A stretch of DNA of 64,000 bases from a bacterium (GTDB taxonomy: Bacteria; Zhuqueibacterota; QNDG01; DSAB01): contig JAFGDT010000058.1 of the NCBI GenBank assembly GCA_016931965.1, positions 18,586 through 82,585 of the forward strand, read 5' to 3'. Position 1 is the first letter of the stretch. Every line of letters starts with the position of its first letter. The position numbers and the translations under genes were made by a program. A model generated the notes under the pieces. It did no database searches and was not told where the DNA came from. It saw nothing but the letters and a program-made list of their open reading frames with translations. Shown piece after piece: positions 18,839-28,423 of the stretch.

Positions 18839-20689
18839 ATGGCTATTAATGTCAAAAGAATACCGGTTCGTTTTTCTCCTGATCCAAAACGTGTTATCAC
18901 ACATTTTTTTATGCCCGGTGATGAAGAAAGGGCCAGACAAATTATAAAAAAAATACTGGACATGTCCGATGAAGAACACCGTATGATACTCAATCAGACG
19001 TTACGGGATTTCTCTCGTCGTCACCGGAACATCACACGAATTTTTGAAAATAATTTCAATAACGTCCGACACGTTCTCAATAAGACAAATATCGATGCTG
19101 ACACTTTGTCTAAAGAAAAAAAGCTTGTCATTGGCTCCTATTTTACCAAAGAATATTCCATTGAATCGGCAGCTTTTTTTAATCCCTCCATTGTTGAAGA
19201 TCCTTATCAATTGAATCTGTCAAACGGCCAAAAAAGGGTGATCGTTAGTTTTCGTGCCACAGGCGAAGGACACATCTCGTCGATTACTTTTCGGAGTGGC
19301 ATCATTGACAAGGACAACAATCTGGTTTTCAAAACACCCAGTGAGCTGGTTGATGTGCCTGAGATTGTGACCCGTCATGTCTATCAGAAAGCCCTTTTTC
19401 TCCGTAAACTTGATGAGATGCGAATCAAAAAAGATGTTATTAAAATGGTTATGGATCAGCTGAACGAAGAGTTTGTCTATGGAGAACTCCAGGCAGCCAT
19501 AGCCAAGGTCATGAAGCAAGACCTTTCTTTTACAAGTGAAAAAGTTCTCCACGCTATCAACTGGCTTGCCACCTCTCACTATGAAGTCACCTTCTCTATG
19601 GACACAGCACTCTCTGAGCGGGTTCTGTTTCCCGTATCCTATACAGAGAGCAACGGCATTGAAGATGCCCGATTTGTCCGTTTTACAAATGATGGTGAAC
19701 GTATTACTTACTATGCCACTTATACAGCATATAATGGATTCGCTATTCTTCCCAAGCTTATTGAAACCGAGGATTTCTACCATTTTAAAGTTCAGCCAAT
19801 AAACGGAGAATATGCACAGAACAAAGGGATGGCCCTTTTCCCGCGAAAAATTGATGGTCAATATACCATGCTCTCCCGTATCGATGGCATCAACAATTAT
19901 GTGATGTTTTCCGATGAGATCCATCTCTGGCGTCATGCTGAAAAAATACAAGAACCGATGTATCCGTGGGAATTGGTTCAAGTAGGCAATGCAGGATCGC
20001 CTATTGAAACCGATCAAGGATGGCTCGTTATTACCCACGGTGTGGGTGTCATGCGCACCTACTGCCTGGGTGCTGTTCTTCTGGATCTCGATAAACCCAC
20101 ACGGCTCATTGGACGTTTGAAGGAGCCCCTGCTTGTTGCCAATGAGGAAGAGCGTGCGGGTTATGTGCCGAATGTCGTCTATTCCTGTGGTTCCATTGTT
20201 CATAACAATGAGCTGATCATTCCCTATACGATGTCCGACTATGCTTCTGCCTTTGCTGTAGTGTTGCTGGATGAACTGCTCCACGAATTGCGTCCTCGAT
20301 TGTCCCGTAAAAGAAAGCAGAAATCGGTTGGAGATGAACATTCCATACTGTTGGTGGAAGATGATGCCGTGACTCGGGAAACGATCCATCAAATTCTCAT
20401 GAAAGAAGGGTATCAGGTGGAAGTTGCCTCCGACGGTATCGACGCACTGATGCATGTTGCGCAGGAGCATTTCGATTTAATCATCTCCGATATTCGCATG
20501 CCCAACCTGGACGGTTTTCAGTTGTTGGAAAAGATGAATGAAAAAAAGATTCACATTCCGGTTATACTGATTACAGGGTATCATAATCACGAATATCAAT
20601 TGAAGAGTAAAAAACTGGGCGCTGTCGATTATATCAAAAAACCTATTAACAGGAAATTGCTTATAGATAAATTAAAAAAATTGTTTTAA
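18839..20689 (+). CDS. GH130-like beta-mannoside phosphorylase/hydrolase fused to a C-terminal response-regulator receiver domain
   Basis: 'SNGIEDARFVRF', 'GMALFPRKIDGQY', 'VGNAGSPIETDQGWLVITHGVGVMRTYCLGAVLLDL', 'EERAGYVPNVVYSCG' (GH130 style), then 'HSILLVEDDAVTRETIHQILMKEGYQVEVASDGIDALMHVAQEHFDLIISDIRMPNLDGFQLL...ILITGY...DYIKKPI' (REC). Confidence 0.88.
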   Translation: MAINVKRIPVRFSPDPKRVITHFFMPGDEERARQIIKKILDMSDEEHRMILNQTLRDFSRRHRNITRIFENNFNNVRHVLNKTNIDADTLSKEKKLVIGSYFTKEYSIESAAFFNPSIVEDPYQLNLSNGQKRVIVSFRATGEGHISSITFRSGIIDKDNNLVFKTPSELVDVPEIVTRHVYQKALFLRKLDEMRIKKDVIKMVMDQLNEEFVYGELQAAIAKVMKQDLSFTSEKVLHAINWLATSHYEVTFSMDTALSERVLFPVSYTESNGIEDARFVRFTNDGERITYYATYTAYNGFAILPKLIETEDFYHFKVQPINGEYAQNKGMALFPRKIDGQYTMLSRIDGINNYVMFSDEIHLWRHAEKIQEPMYPWELVQVGNAGSPIETDQGWLVITHGVGVMRTYCLGAVLLDLDKPTRLIGRLKEPLLVANEEERAGYVPNVVYSCGSIVHNNELIIPYTMSDYASAFAVVLLDELLHELRPRLSRKRKQKSVGDEHSILLVEDDAVTRETIHQILMKEGYQVEVASDGIDALMHVAQEHFDLIISDIRMPNLDGFQLLEKMNEKKIHIPVILITGYHNHEYQLKSKKLGAVDYIKKPINRKLLIDKLKKLF

Positions 20690-20736
20690 GGTACTCAATA
20701 ATAAAATATATACATTTTAACCATTTATCTTTAATC

Positions 20737-21711
20737 TCACCATCTTGCTCGAAATCCTCTCACATCAACATGAACAAAAGGCCCATGAGATAATGTTCTT
20801 CTGTACCAGCCCAATCCACCAATAAACATTTCATAAAATGGTCTCCCGTACATTTTATCAATAATATCGTAGATAATTTCTGCATCGTGATAATTGATTT
20901 GACCATCTTGATTCAAGTCATCCATCATGCCATCCCGTGGATTTACATCAACAAAGATATCCGCAGCGCCGCCCCACACGTGTCGGCTGTATTTGACATT
21001 GCCGATCAATTTGTTATAATAAGGTGTTCTGTAGCCGCTCATGATGTGCAGGGTTCCACACGCATAGCCTTTCTCATTTATTTTCTCTAAAATCAATTCC
21101 AGTTTCAGTAATAGGCGCTCCCTTAACACAACATATTTTGGATAATCCCCATCCTGTTTACTAACAAATGATTTCAATTGAAAATGAGGAGAGATAAACG
21201 TGTCTTCGTTTTCTTTTGTCACCTCTATGAAACCTTTTGGCGGGCTGTAGATCAGCAATTCATTTAAAAGCGTGGTTGGATATTCACCAATCCGATATCC
21301 ATTCAAGTATTCTCCTTTCAATTCTTTATAGGGAACCATAACGAAGACGTTTAAAATCATTGAATCTTGCATAGCAGATCGAATAATAGTTATCGGATAG
21401 AGGCCTGGGTTTTGAGGTGGTTGAAAACGCCACTCATTTTTATCAAGGGATGTGATGGATCCTCCCGAAAGATATATTTCATATGTATCGGTTTTTTCGT
21501 CACCCACAATCTGGATAGCAATCTGCTCATCAGGAATAATAAAAACACCCATCACTTTATAAGACGGGATTTCATTCTTGAATTGAATTGAATATGAGAC
21601 TTTTTCTGATGAAAATAATTTTACTGGCTCTTGTGCGAATAACTGAAAAAAGCTACCCATATGTATTGTGAATAGTAATCCAATAGTTAGTCTAGATAAA
21701 TGATTTGTCAT
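20737..21711 (-). CDS. Peptidase M15-like/DUF882 (YcbK/MepK-type) murein peptidase with embedded EF-hand/dockerin-like motif
   Basis: 'HIMSGYRTPYYNKLIGNVKYSRHVWGGAADIFVD...DLNQDGQINYHDAEIIYDII...HGPFVHVDVRGFRARW'. Confidence 0.8.
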   Translation of the reverse strand: MTNHLSRLTIGLLFTIHMGSFFQLFAQEPVKLFSSEKVSYSIQFKNEIPSYKVMGVFIIPDEQIAIQIVGDEKTDTYEIYLSGGSITSLDKNEWRFQPPQNPGLYPITIIRSAMQDSMILNVFVMVPYKELKGEYLNGYRIGEYPTTLLNELLIYSPPKGFIEVTKENEDTFISPHFQLKSFVSKQDGDYPKYVVLRERLLLKLELILEKINEKGYACGTLHIMSGYRTPYYNKLIGNVKYSRHVWGGAADIFVDVNPRDGMMDDLNQDGQINYHDAEIIYDIIDKMYGRPFYEMFIGGLGWYRRTLSHGPFVHVDVRGFRARW

Positions 21712-21744
21712 CTTCTGTTCTCTACAAAACTGAATATTCTCGTT

Positions 21745-23436
21745 TTAAAATAAAAACGATCTAACTGGCATTTCATTGAGTGCTTCTTCCAACATTGGAT
21801 CTCGATCATAAATATCTTTTCTGAATTGAATTGATCCGTTTTCTTCCACCCAGGCTGTCCAGTAGAGGAGATGAATGGGTACAGGTTCGGGTAAACTGAT
21901 GGTTTGCTCACTGTTCTTTTGAATTGCCATCAGGATTTTTTCTCGCGTCCAATCTGTTCTATCTTGTAGGAAGTATACAGCCAATTCGATAGGGTTTTCA
22001 ATTCGGATGCAACCCGAACTGAATGTGCGTTCCGTCTTTGCGAAGAGCTCACGGGAAGGTGTATCATGCAGATATACATTAAATTTATTGGGGAACATGA
22101 ATTTGATCTGCCCCAGTGCATTTAACGGACCTGGCTCCTGGCGAAATCGATAGGGGAATTGATCTGATGACAAAGTTGACCAATCAATGGTTGACGGATC
22201 AAACTCGACAGCATCGGATTCCCAGCCCCGGAAGACTTTTATATTTCGTTGATTCAAATACTGGTCATCCTTTTGGATCATGGGTAATAGATCCTGGACA
22301 GCGATATTATGAGGTACGTTCCAGTAGGGATTCAAGACAAGGTAGGTGATGCGGTCACTAAAAACGGGTGTTCGTCTGTAAGGTTTTCCGACAACCGCGT
22401 GCATTGTCATGATTGTTTTTTCATTATCAACTACGTCTAATTCAAAATTTGCGATATTAATCAAAAGGTGTTTTTTACCGAGATCCTGAGGAAGCCACTT
22501 CCACCGTTCCATATTTAATTTGATCTGGTCGATACGTTTCTCGATAGAAATATTCAGTTCAACGAGTGTGACAGCATCCAACTCTCCCGTCTCCTCCAAG
22601 CCATGTCTTTTTTGAAATCGTTTGACGGCTGTTTCAATAGTTTTATCATAAATTTGACTGATATTATGTGGATCATTTTGAAGATCGTTTGTTATGTTCA
22701 GACGGGTGCATAACATCTGAATGCGATTATCCGTATCCCCTTTTTTTAACGCAGGTCCATCAGGAACAGTAGGCCAACCTCCATTTTCTAAAATCTGCAG
22801 ATATTGAGCAAGGGCCGACTTGAGTCTTTGATAACCTTTTTGTGGCGGAAGAAGACTCTCGAGATTCTTTTGAATGGATTTTTGTTCCAAAGTTTTTTCT
22901 AAAAATGGAACCAGGTTGAGGCCCCTTCGGCTTGGTACCCACTGAGGATCGAATGTCTCAGGGTCCACTCGCCCGGATAACAAATGAGAGCTATAAACCA
23001 GAAATGCATCCGTACATAGTAAATCCAGATCAACCAGTCGATCAAAGGAAACGGTTTTCCTCGATTGTTGGAATTGCCTTATCTCTGAAAAGATAGCTGT
23101 GATTTTTTCGATATGATAATCTTTGGGTTTCAAGCCTTCGTAATGGGCTTGCTGAATGGATTCAATCAAATCATCAACTAAAGTCAGAGGGCCTCTGTCA
23201 TCACTCCTTGCAGGACGGTAGGCGCGCTGTTCATAAAAGAGTGGCAACATGGCTTGTGTGTAGATGATCTCATTGCCGATGATAATAGATAAAGGAATGC
23301 CGCCGTTTTCAATACGATTTCTGATGCATTCATCTACCTGATCTGTTAGTTCCTGATTATGGCTGAAGTCAGAATAGATCAGTGTGAGCATGATTAACAT
23401 GCACTTTAAGAATTGACCGTTTCGCTTCAGCTTCAT
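21745..23436 (-). CDS. L,D-transpeptidase YcbB/LdtD-like with peptidoglycan-binding domain
   Basis: 'VYLHDTPSRELFAKTERTFSSGCIRIENPIELAVYFL' YkuD catalytic motif; PG-binding helical region 'FQKRHGLEETGELDAVTLVELN'. Confidence 0.88.
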   Translation of the reverse strand: MKLKRNGQFLKCMLIMLTLIYSDFSHNQELTDQVDECIRNRIENGGIPLSIIIGNEIIYTQAMLPLFYEQRAYRPARSDDRGPLTLVDDLIESIQQAHYEGLKPKDYHIEKITAIFSEIRQFQQSRKTVSFDRLVDLDLLCTDAFLVYSSHLLSGRVDPETFDPQWVPSRRGLNLVPFLEKTLEQKSIQKNLESLLPPQKGYQRLKSALAQYLQILENGGWPTVPDGPALKKGDTDNRIQMLCTRLNITNDLQNDPHNISQIYDKTIETAVKRFQKRHGLEETGELDAVTLVELNISIEKRIDQIKLNMERWKWLPQDLGKKHLLINIANFELDVVDNEKTIMTMHAVVGKPYRRTPVFSDRITYLVLNPYWNVPHNIAVQDLLPMIQKDDQYLNQRNIKVFRGWESDAVEFDPSTIDWSTLSSDQFPYRFRQEPGPLNALGQIKFMFPNKFNVYLHDTPSRELFAKTERTFSSGCIRIENPIELAVYFLQDRTDWTREKILMAIQKNSEQTISLPEPVPIHLLYWTAWVEENGSIQFRKDIYDRDPMLEEALNEMPVRSFLF

Positions 23437-23496
23437 GATATCTTAAACCATATGTTTCAATCGATTCATTATAAAACACAAACCTTTATATCACAG

Positions 23497-24270
23497 CTAT
23501 TGGATCCCACTCAATTTTGCACGGGCAAGATTGGCCTCTTCTGTATCTGGAAACTGTTGGATTACCGCATTTAAATACTGCTGAGCTTCTTCCGGATTAT
23601 TTTGTTGAAGAAGACAATACCCCATTTTTAGAAGAGCCGCGCCCACTTTTTCACCATTCGGGTATTCTGTAATGACTTTTTGGAATTCACGAAAGGCTGT
23701 GTCGTATTCTGCTTTTGCATAAAAGATTTCTCCAATCAAGTACTGAGCACTGTTGGCATGGGCGCTCTCCGGATACTGCCGTAACAATTCCTGAAAACCC
23801 TGGAGCGCCAATGGGTGATTACTCTGTCTTAAATCGAGGATTGCAGAATCATATAACTCCTTGGACGATCCGCTCACACTTTCTTCATTGTTTTCTGTTT
23901 GTAAAGAATCCGGTACAAAGCGGCGAGCCGACTGCTGTTCGACCTCATCAGTAAGCATCATAATCCTGTTTAAGACATCTTCCAGTTTGCTGTCTATGAA
24001 TAGAGACTTTTGATTCAATGCATCGATCTGGGATAACAGGTCAGCCCTCAATCTTTGTACGTTGTCCAGTTCCGTTGCATCCGACCGGCTGAGGCTGCGG
24101 AGTTGTTCTTTGATTTCATTGTTTTCGTCCCGCAGTCTCTCGACCTGTCCACGCAAATAGACCATATCCTCTTTAAACTGAACAATGTCTCCTCTCGAAG
24201 CACAACCCATGATCACGAAAAAAGTCAAGAGAATCCATAATGGAAAATGGGTTTTGGGTATCATTTGCAT
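23497..24270 (-). CDS. cpoB: Tol-Pal system protein CpoB/YbgF-like (coiled coil plus TPR)
   Basis: Coiled coil then 'ELYDSAILDLRQSNHPLALQGFQELLRQYPESAHANSAQYLIGEIFYAKAEYDTAFREFQKVITEYPNGEKVGAALLKMGYCLLQQ'. Confidence 0.88.
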   Translation of the reverse strand: MQMIPKTHFPLWILLTFFVIMGCASRGDIVQFKEDMVYLRGQVERLRDENNEIKEQLRSLSRSDATELDNVQRLRADLLSQIDALNQKSLFIDSKLEDVLNRIMMLTDEVEQQSARRFVPDSLQTENNEESVSGSSKELYDSAILDLRQSNHPLALQGFQELLRQYPESAHANSAQYLIGEIFYAKAEYDTAFREFQKVITEYPNGEKVGAALLKMGYCLLQQNNPEEAQQYLNAVIQQFPDTEEANLARAKLSGIQ

Positions 24271-24282
24271 TTCCTTTTCTGT

Positions 24283-24810
24283 CTAACGGGTGACCACAAA
24301 TACTGCGCGGCGATTTTTTGCCCATGCTTCCGCTGTATGATTTGTATCCAAAGGCCGCTCCTTGCCATAGCTGATAGTGGATATCCGCTGGGAGGCAATT
24401 CCCATGCGGAGCAGATAATCCCTGGCCGCACCCGCTCGTTTCTCACCCAGAGCCAGGTTGTATTCAATGGTACCCCGTTCATCACAGTGACCTTCGATGA
24501 CAATCTTTACTTCGGGATTTGCTTTGAGAACAGTTGCATGTTTTGCCAGAATTTCCATGGCTTCGGGTTTCAAATTATACTTGTCAAAATCGAAGTGGAT
24601 ATTTTCAAAAGATAGTGCGGTTGTTCGCGGTTCCGTACGTGTTTCCGTTTCGACAACCGGCTGTCTCGGTTGTTCTGCAGGTTGTCGTTCTGCCGGTTTT
24701 ACTATTTCTCTTTGTGTTGTATCCTGGGGTTTCATTGTCTGTCTGTTACATCCGGCATACAGGACCAGACCAAAAAATGCAGTCACTAATATACATGTTC
24801 TTGTTTTCAT
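24283..24810 (-). CDS. pal: Peptidoglycan-associated lipoprotein Pal (OmpA domain)
   Basis: Lipobox 'LVLYAGC'; 'IHFDFDKYNLKPEAMEILAKHATVLKANPEVKIVIEGHCDERGTIEYNLALGEKRA'. Confidence 0.92.
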   Translation of the reverse strand: MKTRTCILVTAFFGLVLYAGCNRQTMKPQDTTQREIVKPAERQPAEQPRQPVVETETRTEPRTTALSFENIHFDFDKYNLKPEAMEILAKHATVLKANPEVKIVIEGHCDERGTIEYNLALGEKRAGAARDYLLRMGIASQRISTISYGKERPLDTNHTAEAWAKNRRAVFVVTR

Positions 24811-24986
24811 GTTTGTTCTCCTATGATTCATTGTTCCGATTCTATTCGGGTTTAAGCACACCCCATTTTAAAATAACACTCAGCCCTTCAGACTACGCTC
24901 TTCTCGTAACACTCATCTCTTAGTGGGGAAAAAGAGTCCAATATAGCGCTGGGGGCCCAATCCAATTTTCCGATTGTTCAATCGCC

Positions 24987-26486
24987 TTACTTCTGTAAAA
25001 TCATCCGGATAGTATTACTGTACTTTGCAGTCTGAATTCTGCATAAATACACACCTCCCGCTACCTGCCTGCCCATTTTATCTCGACCGTTCCATATTGT
25101 TGTATAATACCCTGCTTGTTTTTCCTCATTGACAAGTGTGATTATCCTTTCGCCTTTGATGTTAAACACGTCGATTCTTACCTGACTCGATTTTGGGAGT
25201 GCGTACTGTATTAAAGTCTCAGGATTAAATGGATTGGGATAATTCTGCCAAATCTTGAATTTTCCGGGTGTCTCGGATAATCGGTTGTTATTTACACTGG
25301 TGGGATATGGAGAAACCAGTGCTCCATACACATCACCATCAGTAAAAATGATATCATCCTCAGGTGAGATCTCCATCGACACCCTGTTTGCGCCGATCAC
25401 GAAATTGTTGCCATCAAACAGCATCACGCCTCCAATGGGGATTTTGTTTTCGACTGGCGAAAAAATAGTAAACGCATCCTCTAAAGGAATACCAGAAGGA
25501 TTGAAATATCGCCCTTTACAATAAACCTGGTTACTCAGGATGTTGACAAAATTCATATAGGTGATAAGATAATGGCTTCCGTCAAACGATAAATTACAAA
25601 AGTGATTGTTCCCGATATCGGAGACTGTCATTTTTTCCTCAACGATTCCAGCGGGAGTGACAAATCTTCCGTATAAATGCCAGATATCACTGGTTGTATC
25701 CACTTCGTCTTCAAAACAGACAAGATATCTTGTGCCGTCAAAACCAGCTGATACGGGATTATCACTATAATCGGGGCTGCTGTCGATGATGAAATTATTT
25801 CCCACGACAGCCCCTGTTTTGTTGATGAATTGACCGTAAACGAATGGGGAATTGTATCCGCCGCCTCTCCAGACAGCAAGATAATTCGTTCCGTCAAAGG
25901 CGATATCTCCATCGAGATACCCTTCTGAATCACTGATCTGAATAGCATTACCCACCACGCCGATCTTACTGATGAACTTGCCGTAGATGAGCCGCTCATG
26001 ATTGGGTGTAGTCAGCGTATCCTCATAAATAACAAAATACGATACATCACCATAGATAAGTGATCCGAACCCTATCCATCCCCATGAGGCGATGACAAAG
26101 GGAGCTCCTGTCAATGTGCCTGCTGTGGACACAAATTGTCCCCATAATTTCGTATCGAAGTCATTCCAGCAAACCAAATAATTGGCTCCGTCAAATGCTG
26201 CAAGCGCCCCCGGGACGGCTTGTCTGCCCAGAGAAATTCTCTGACCGCTTAGAGTGCCGGATTTCGATACAAACTGAACTGTAAGATTATACTGACCACC
26301 ATTGTCTCCCACAATGGGAATACAATAGTTGATGCCGTCAAATGCTGCGGAAAACGCATAAGTGGTGTCATCCCCGACTGCAATGGGGAATTCCGTGATT
26401 GTTTGAGTATGGGCGAGATGCATTCCAAACAAGAAGACGAAAAGCAAGGGTAAAAAAAATCGCTTATTTGAAATTGAATTGTTCAT
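24987..26486 (-). CDS. Secreted repeat protein with C-terminal T9SS/FlgD-like sorting domain
   Basis: Repeated 'FDGxxYLVxW/F... FVSxxGTLxG' units and C-terminal 'NYPNPFNPETLIQYALPKSSQVRIDVFNIKGERI...GGVYLCRIQT'. Confidence 0.85.
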   Translation of the reverse strand: MNNSISNKRFFLPLLFVFLFGMHLAHTQTITEFPIAVGDDTTYAFSAAFDGINYCIPIVGDNGGQYNLTVQFVSKSGTLSGQRISLGRQAVPGALAAFDGANYLVCWNDFDTKLWGQFVSTAGTLTGAPFVIASWGWIGFGSLIYGDVSYFVIYEDTLTTPNHERLIYGKFISKIGVVGNAIQISDSEGYLDGDIAFDGTNYLAVWRGGGYNSPFVYGQFINKTGAVVGNNFIIDSSPDYSDNPVSAGFDGTRYLVCFEDEVDTTSDIWHLYGRFVTPAGIVEEKMTVSDIGNNHFCNLSFDGSHYLITYMNFVNILSNQVYCKGRYFNPSGIPLEDAFTIFSPVENKIPIGGVMLFDGNNFVIGANRVSMEISPEDDIIFTDGDVYGALVSPYPTSVNNNRLSETPGKFKIWQNYPNPFNPETLIQYALPKSSQVRIDVFNIKGERIITLVNEEKQAGYYTTIWNGRDKMGRQVAGGVYLCRIQTAKYSNTIRMILQK

Positions 26487-26504
26487 TTTTATTTTCCTTT
26501 CTTC

Positions 26505-27803
26505 TTAAAATAATTGTTTAAGATTTAATCTTGGGGACCATCGCGGGCATTCGCATCCATTCCATGGGGTCAGTTTTCGAATTCCTGAACCGTCCGAGTT
26601 GCATATGAATATATTCCAATTTTTTTCCCGATTTGATGCAAATGCAAGCCGCAGACCGTCAGGAGACCACGAAGGATTTTCATAACTCGCCAGGCCGTCT
26701 GTAATCCTCCTTTGATCGGTCCCGTTGACATTTATTGTATATACTTGAAACCCTTTTTCTTCTCTTGAAACAAAGACCAGCACATCACCGTTTGGTGACC
26801 AGGTTGGTGAATCATTGTAGCTACCATAATAGGTCAACCGCATTTGTCTCCGCCCGTCAGCTTCCATCAGGTAAACCTGGGGGCTTCCACTGCGGTCTGA
26901 TGTAAAAGCGATTTCTTCCCCATCCGGCGACCAGGCCGGAGATGTCTCGATGGCGGGATGGTTTGTTAAACGTTTCAAGGTTCCGGTTTGCACATCCATC
27001 ATATAAAGATCGATATTATCATCAATGGAAAGCGAAAGTACGATTTTTAATCCGTCCGGTGACCAGGTTGGTGCACTTTGAAGGCCCTGCACATTAAGCA
27101 TTCTCTTTGATATTCCATTGTCGAAAGAATAAATATTTAAACAGGGTCGTCCTGATTCGTAGCTGATGAAAGCCAGATGTTTTCCATCAGGTGCCCAGCT
27201 TGGCATGAGATTCAAATCGCCCCCCTGTGTCACCGCCTGATATCTCTCTCCATCAAAGTCCATCACCATGACTTCATTTGCATTCCCCCTTTTTCGTGTG
27301 AAGGCAATTTTGGTACAGGCCACACCAGCAATTCCGGTCAGGCAGTAGGTTATTTCATCGGAAACCGCGTGAGCCAAATCGCGGATTTGGGAAATAGAAG
27401 ATGTCCAACTTTTATGTGAGATTAAATGCCGTTCGGGCAACTGATAGAGTTCGTGGATAAATTGGACAATTTGACCCTTTATTTCTATTTTCCCTTCGAG
27501 AAGGCATGAGAGTTCGATTTGTGAGAACGCATTATTATCCATTTTAGCGATATCAACAGTTGATTTTTTAGTGACCTGAAAAAATCCTGAAATCTTCAAA
27601 TCATTGGCAATAATATCGCGCAGCGTTTCTTCAATGCCAGGCAGGTCAGATGAGAATGGAGAAATAAATAAAGTAATCGGTTCGAATCCCTCTGTATGAA
27701 TTTTCATGTACACTTCATCCTGACAAATGCTGACAGATGTGTGAATACACAGAATGAGATAGAAGAACCACCCAATCCATTTTACTATTTTTGTTCTCAC
27801 CAA
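26505..27803 (-). CDS. tolB: Tol-Pal system beta-propeller protein TolB
   Basis: Multiple WSPDG repeats and N-terminal TolB-like domain; in tol cluster. Confidence 0.9.
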   Translation of the reverse strand: MVRTKIVKWIGWFFYLILCIHTSVSICQDEVYMKIHTEGFEPITLFISPFSSDLPGIEETLRDIIANDLKISGFFQVTKKSTVDIAKMDNNAFSQIELSCLLEGKIEIKGQIVQFIHELYQLPERHLISHKSWTSSISQIRDLAHAVSDEITYCLTGIAGVACTKIAFTRKRGNANEVMVMDFDGERYQAVTQGGDLNLMPSWAPDGKHLAFISYESGRPCLNIYSFDNGISKRMLNVQGLQSAPTWSPDGLKIVLSLSIDDNIDLYMMDVQTGTLKRLTNHPAIETSPAWSPDGEEIAFTSDRSGSPQVYLMEADGRRQMRLTYYGSYNDSPTWSPNGDVLVFVSREEKGFQVYTINVNGTDQRRITDGLASYENPSWSPDGLRLAFASNREKNWNIFICNSDGSGIRKLTPWNGCECPRWSPRLNLKQLF

Positions 27804-28423
27804 ACCGCCTCAAATTCAATATGCACTGTCAAGCGATCAGAGGTGTACGCCTCAGGCAAGGAAGGAAGCGGATTGGCAGCATAGACTGCTCTCTGCGCCG
27901 CGATGTCGAACAGAAATCGTCCGGAAGAGCGATCAAGGACAATCTCCTGAATCTCACCATTCCGCATCACGCGGAAGCTCACAACTGCCGAAATCAGTAG
28001 ATTTTCCCCCATATCCTGATAAGGAGGCTCCCAATGCTCCTGAATACGATATCGGAGCATATTGAGATAATAGAGAAAAGGGAAATCATTAACGCTCACT
28101 TTTACCGGATCTGTCATTGCACCTGACTCCGGAGCCAGGGGCCCGGACGGTGATGATTGAAGATTCTCTTCAACAGGTCTGGCTGGCGTGTCTTCCAAAT
28201 TTTTTATCTCCTGAATAACCGGTACGGATTCCTGTACCGCTTCGATTGGTAATGGTGAATTTTCTGATTCAATAAAAGTTGTGACCGGTTTTGTCTGCGC
28301 CTGTACAAGGGTTACATGATAAATATCTTTCATGGGTATTCTCTTCCATTTTGGTTGAATCATAACCATCGCGGCAATCAACATCAGATGCACAGTCAAT
28401 GATATCAGAATCGGTATTTTCAT
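27797..28423 (-). CDS. TolA/TonB-family energy transducer with TonB-like C-terminus
   Basis: N-terminal TM; C-terminal 'VSFRVMRNGEIQEIVLDRSSGRFLFDIAAQRAVYAANPLPSLP'. Confidence 0.82.
   Translation of the reverse strand: MKIPILISLTVHLMLIAAMVMIQPKWKRIPMKDIYHVTLVQAQTKPVTTFIESENSPLPIEAVQESVPVIQEIKNLEDTPARPVEENLQSSPSGPLAPESGAMTDPVKVSVNDFPFLYYLNMLRYRIQEHWEPPYQDMGENLLISAVVSFRVMRNGEIQEIVLDRSSGRFLFDIAAQRAVYAANPLPSLPEAYTSDRLTVHIEFEAVW

Noticed and set aside
19220-20470. 416-aa antisense ORF on the minus strand
   Set aside because: Fully antisense to the well-supported GH130-REC gene; composition looks like a shadow frame (no family motifs).
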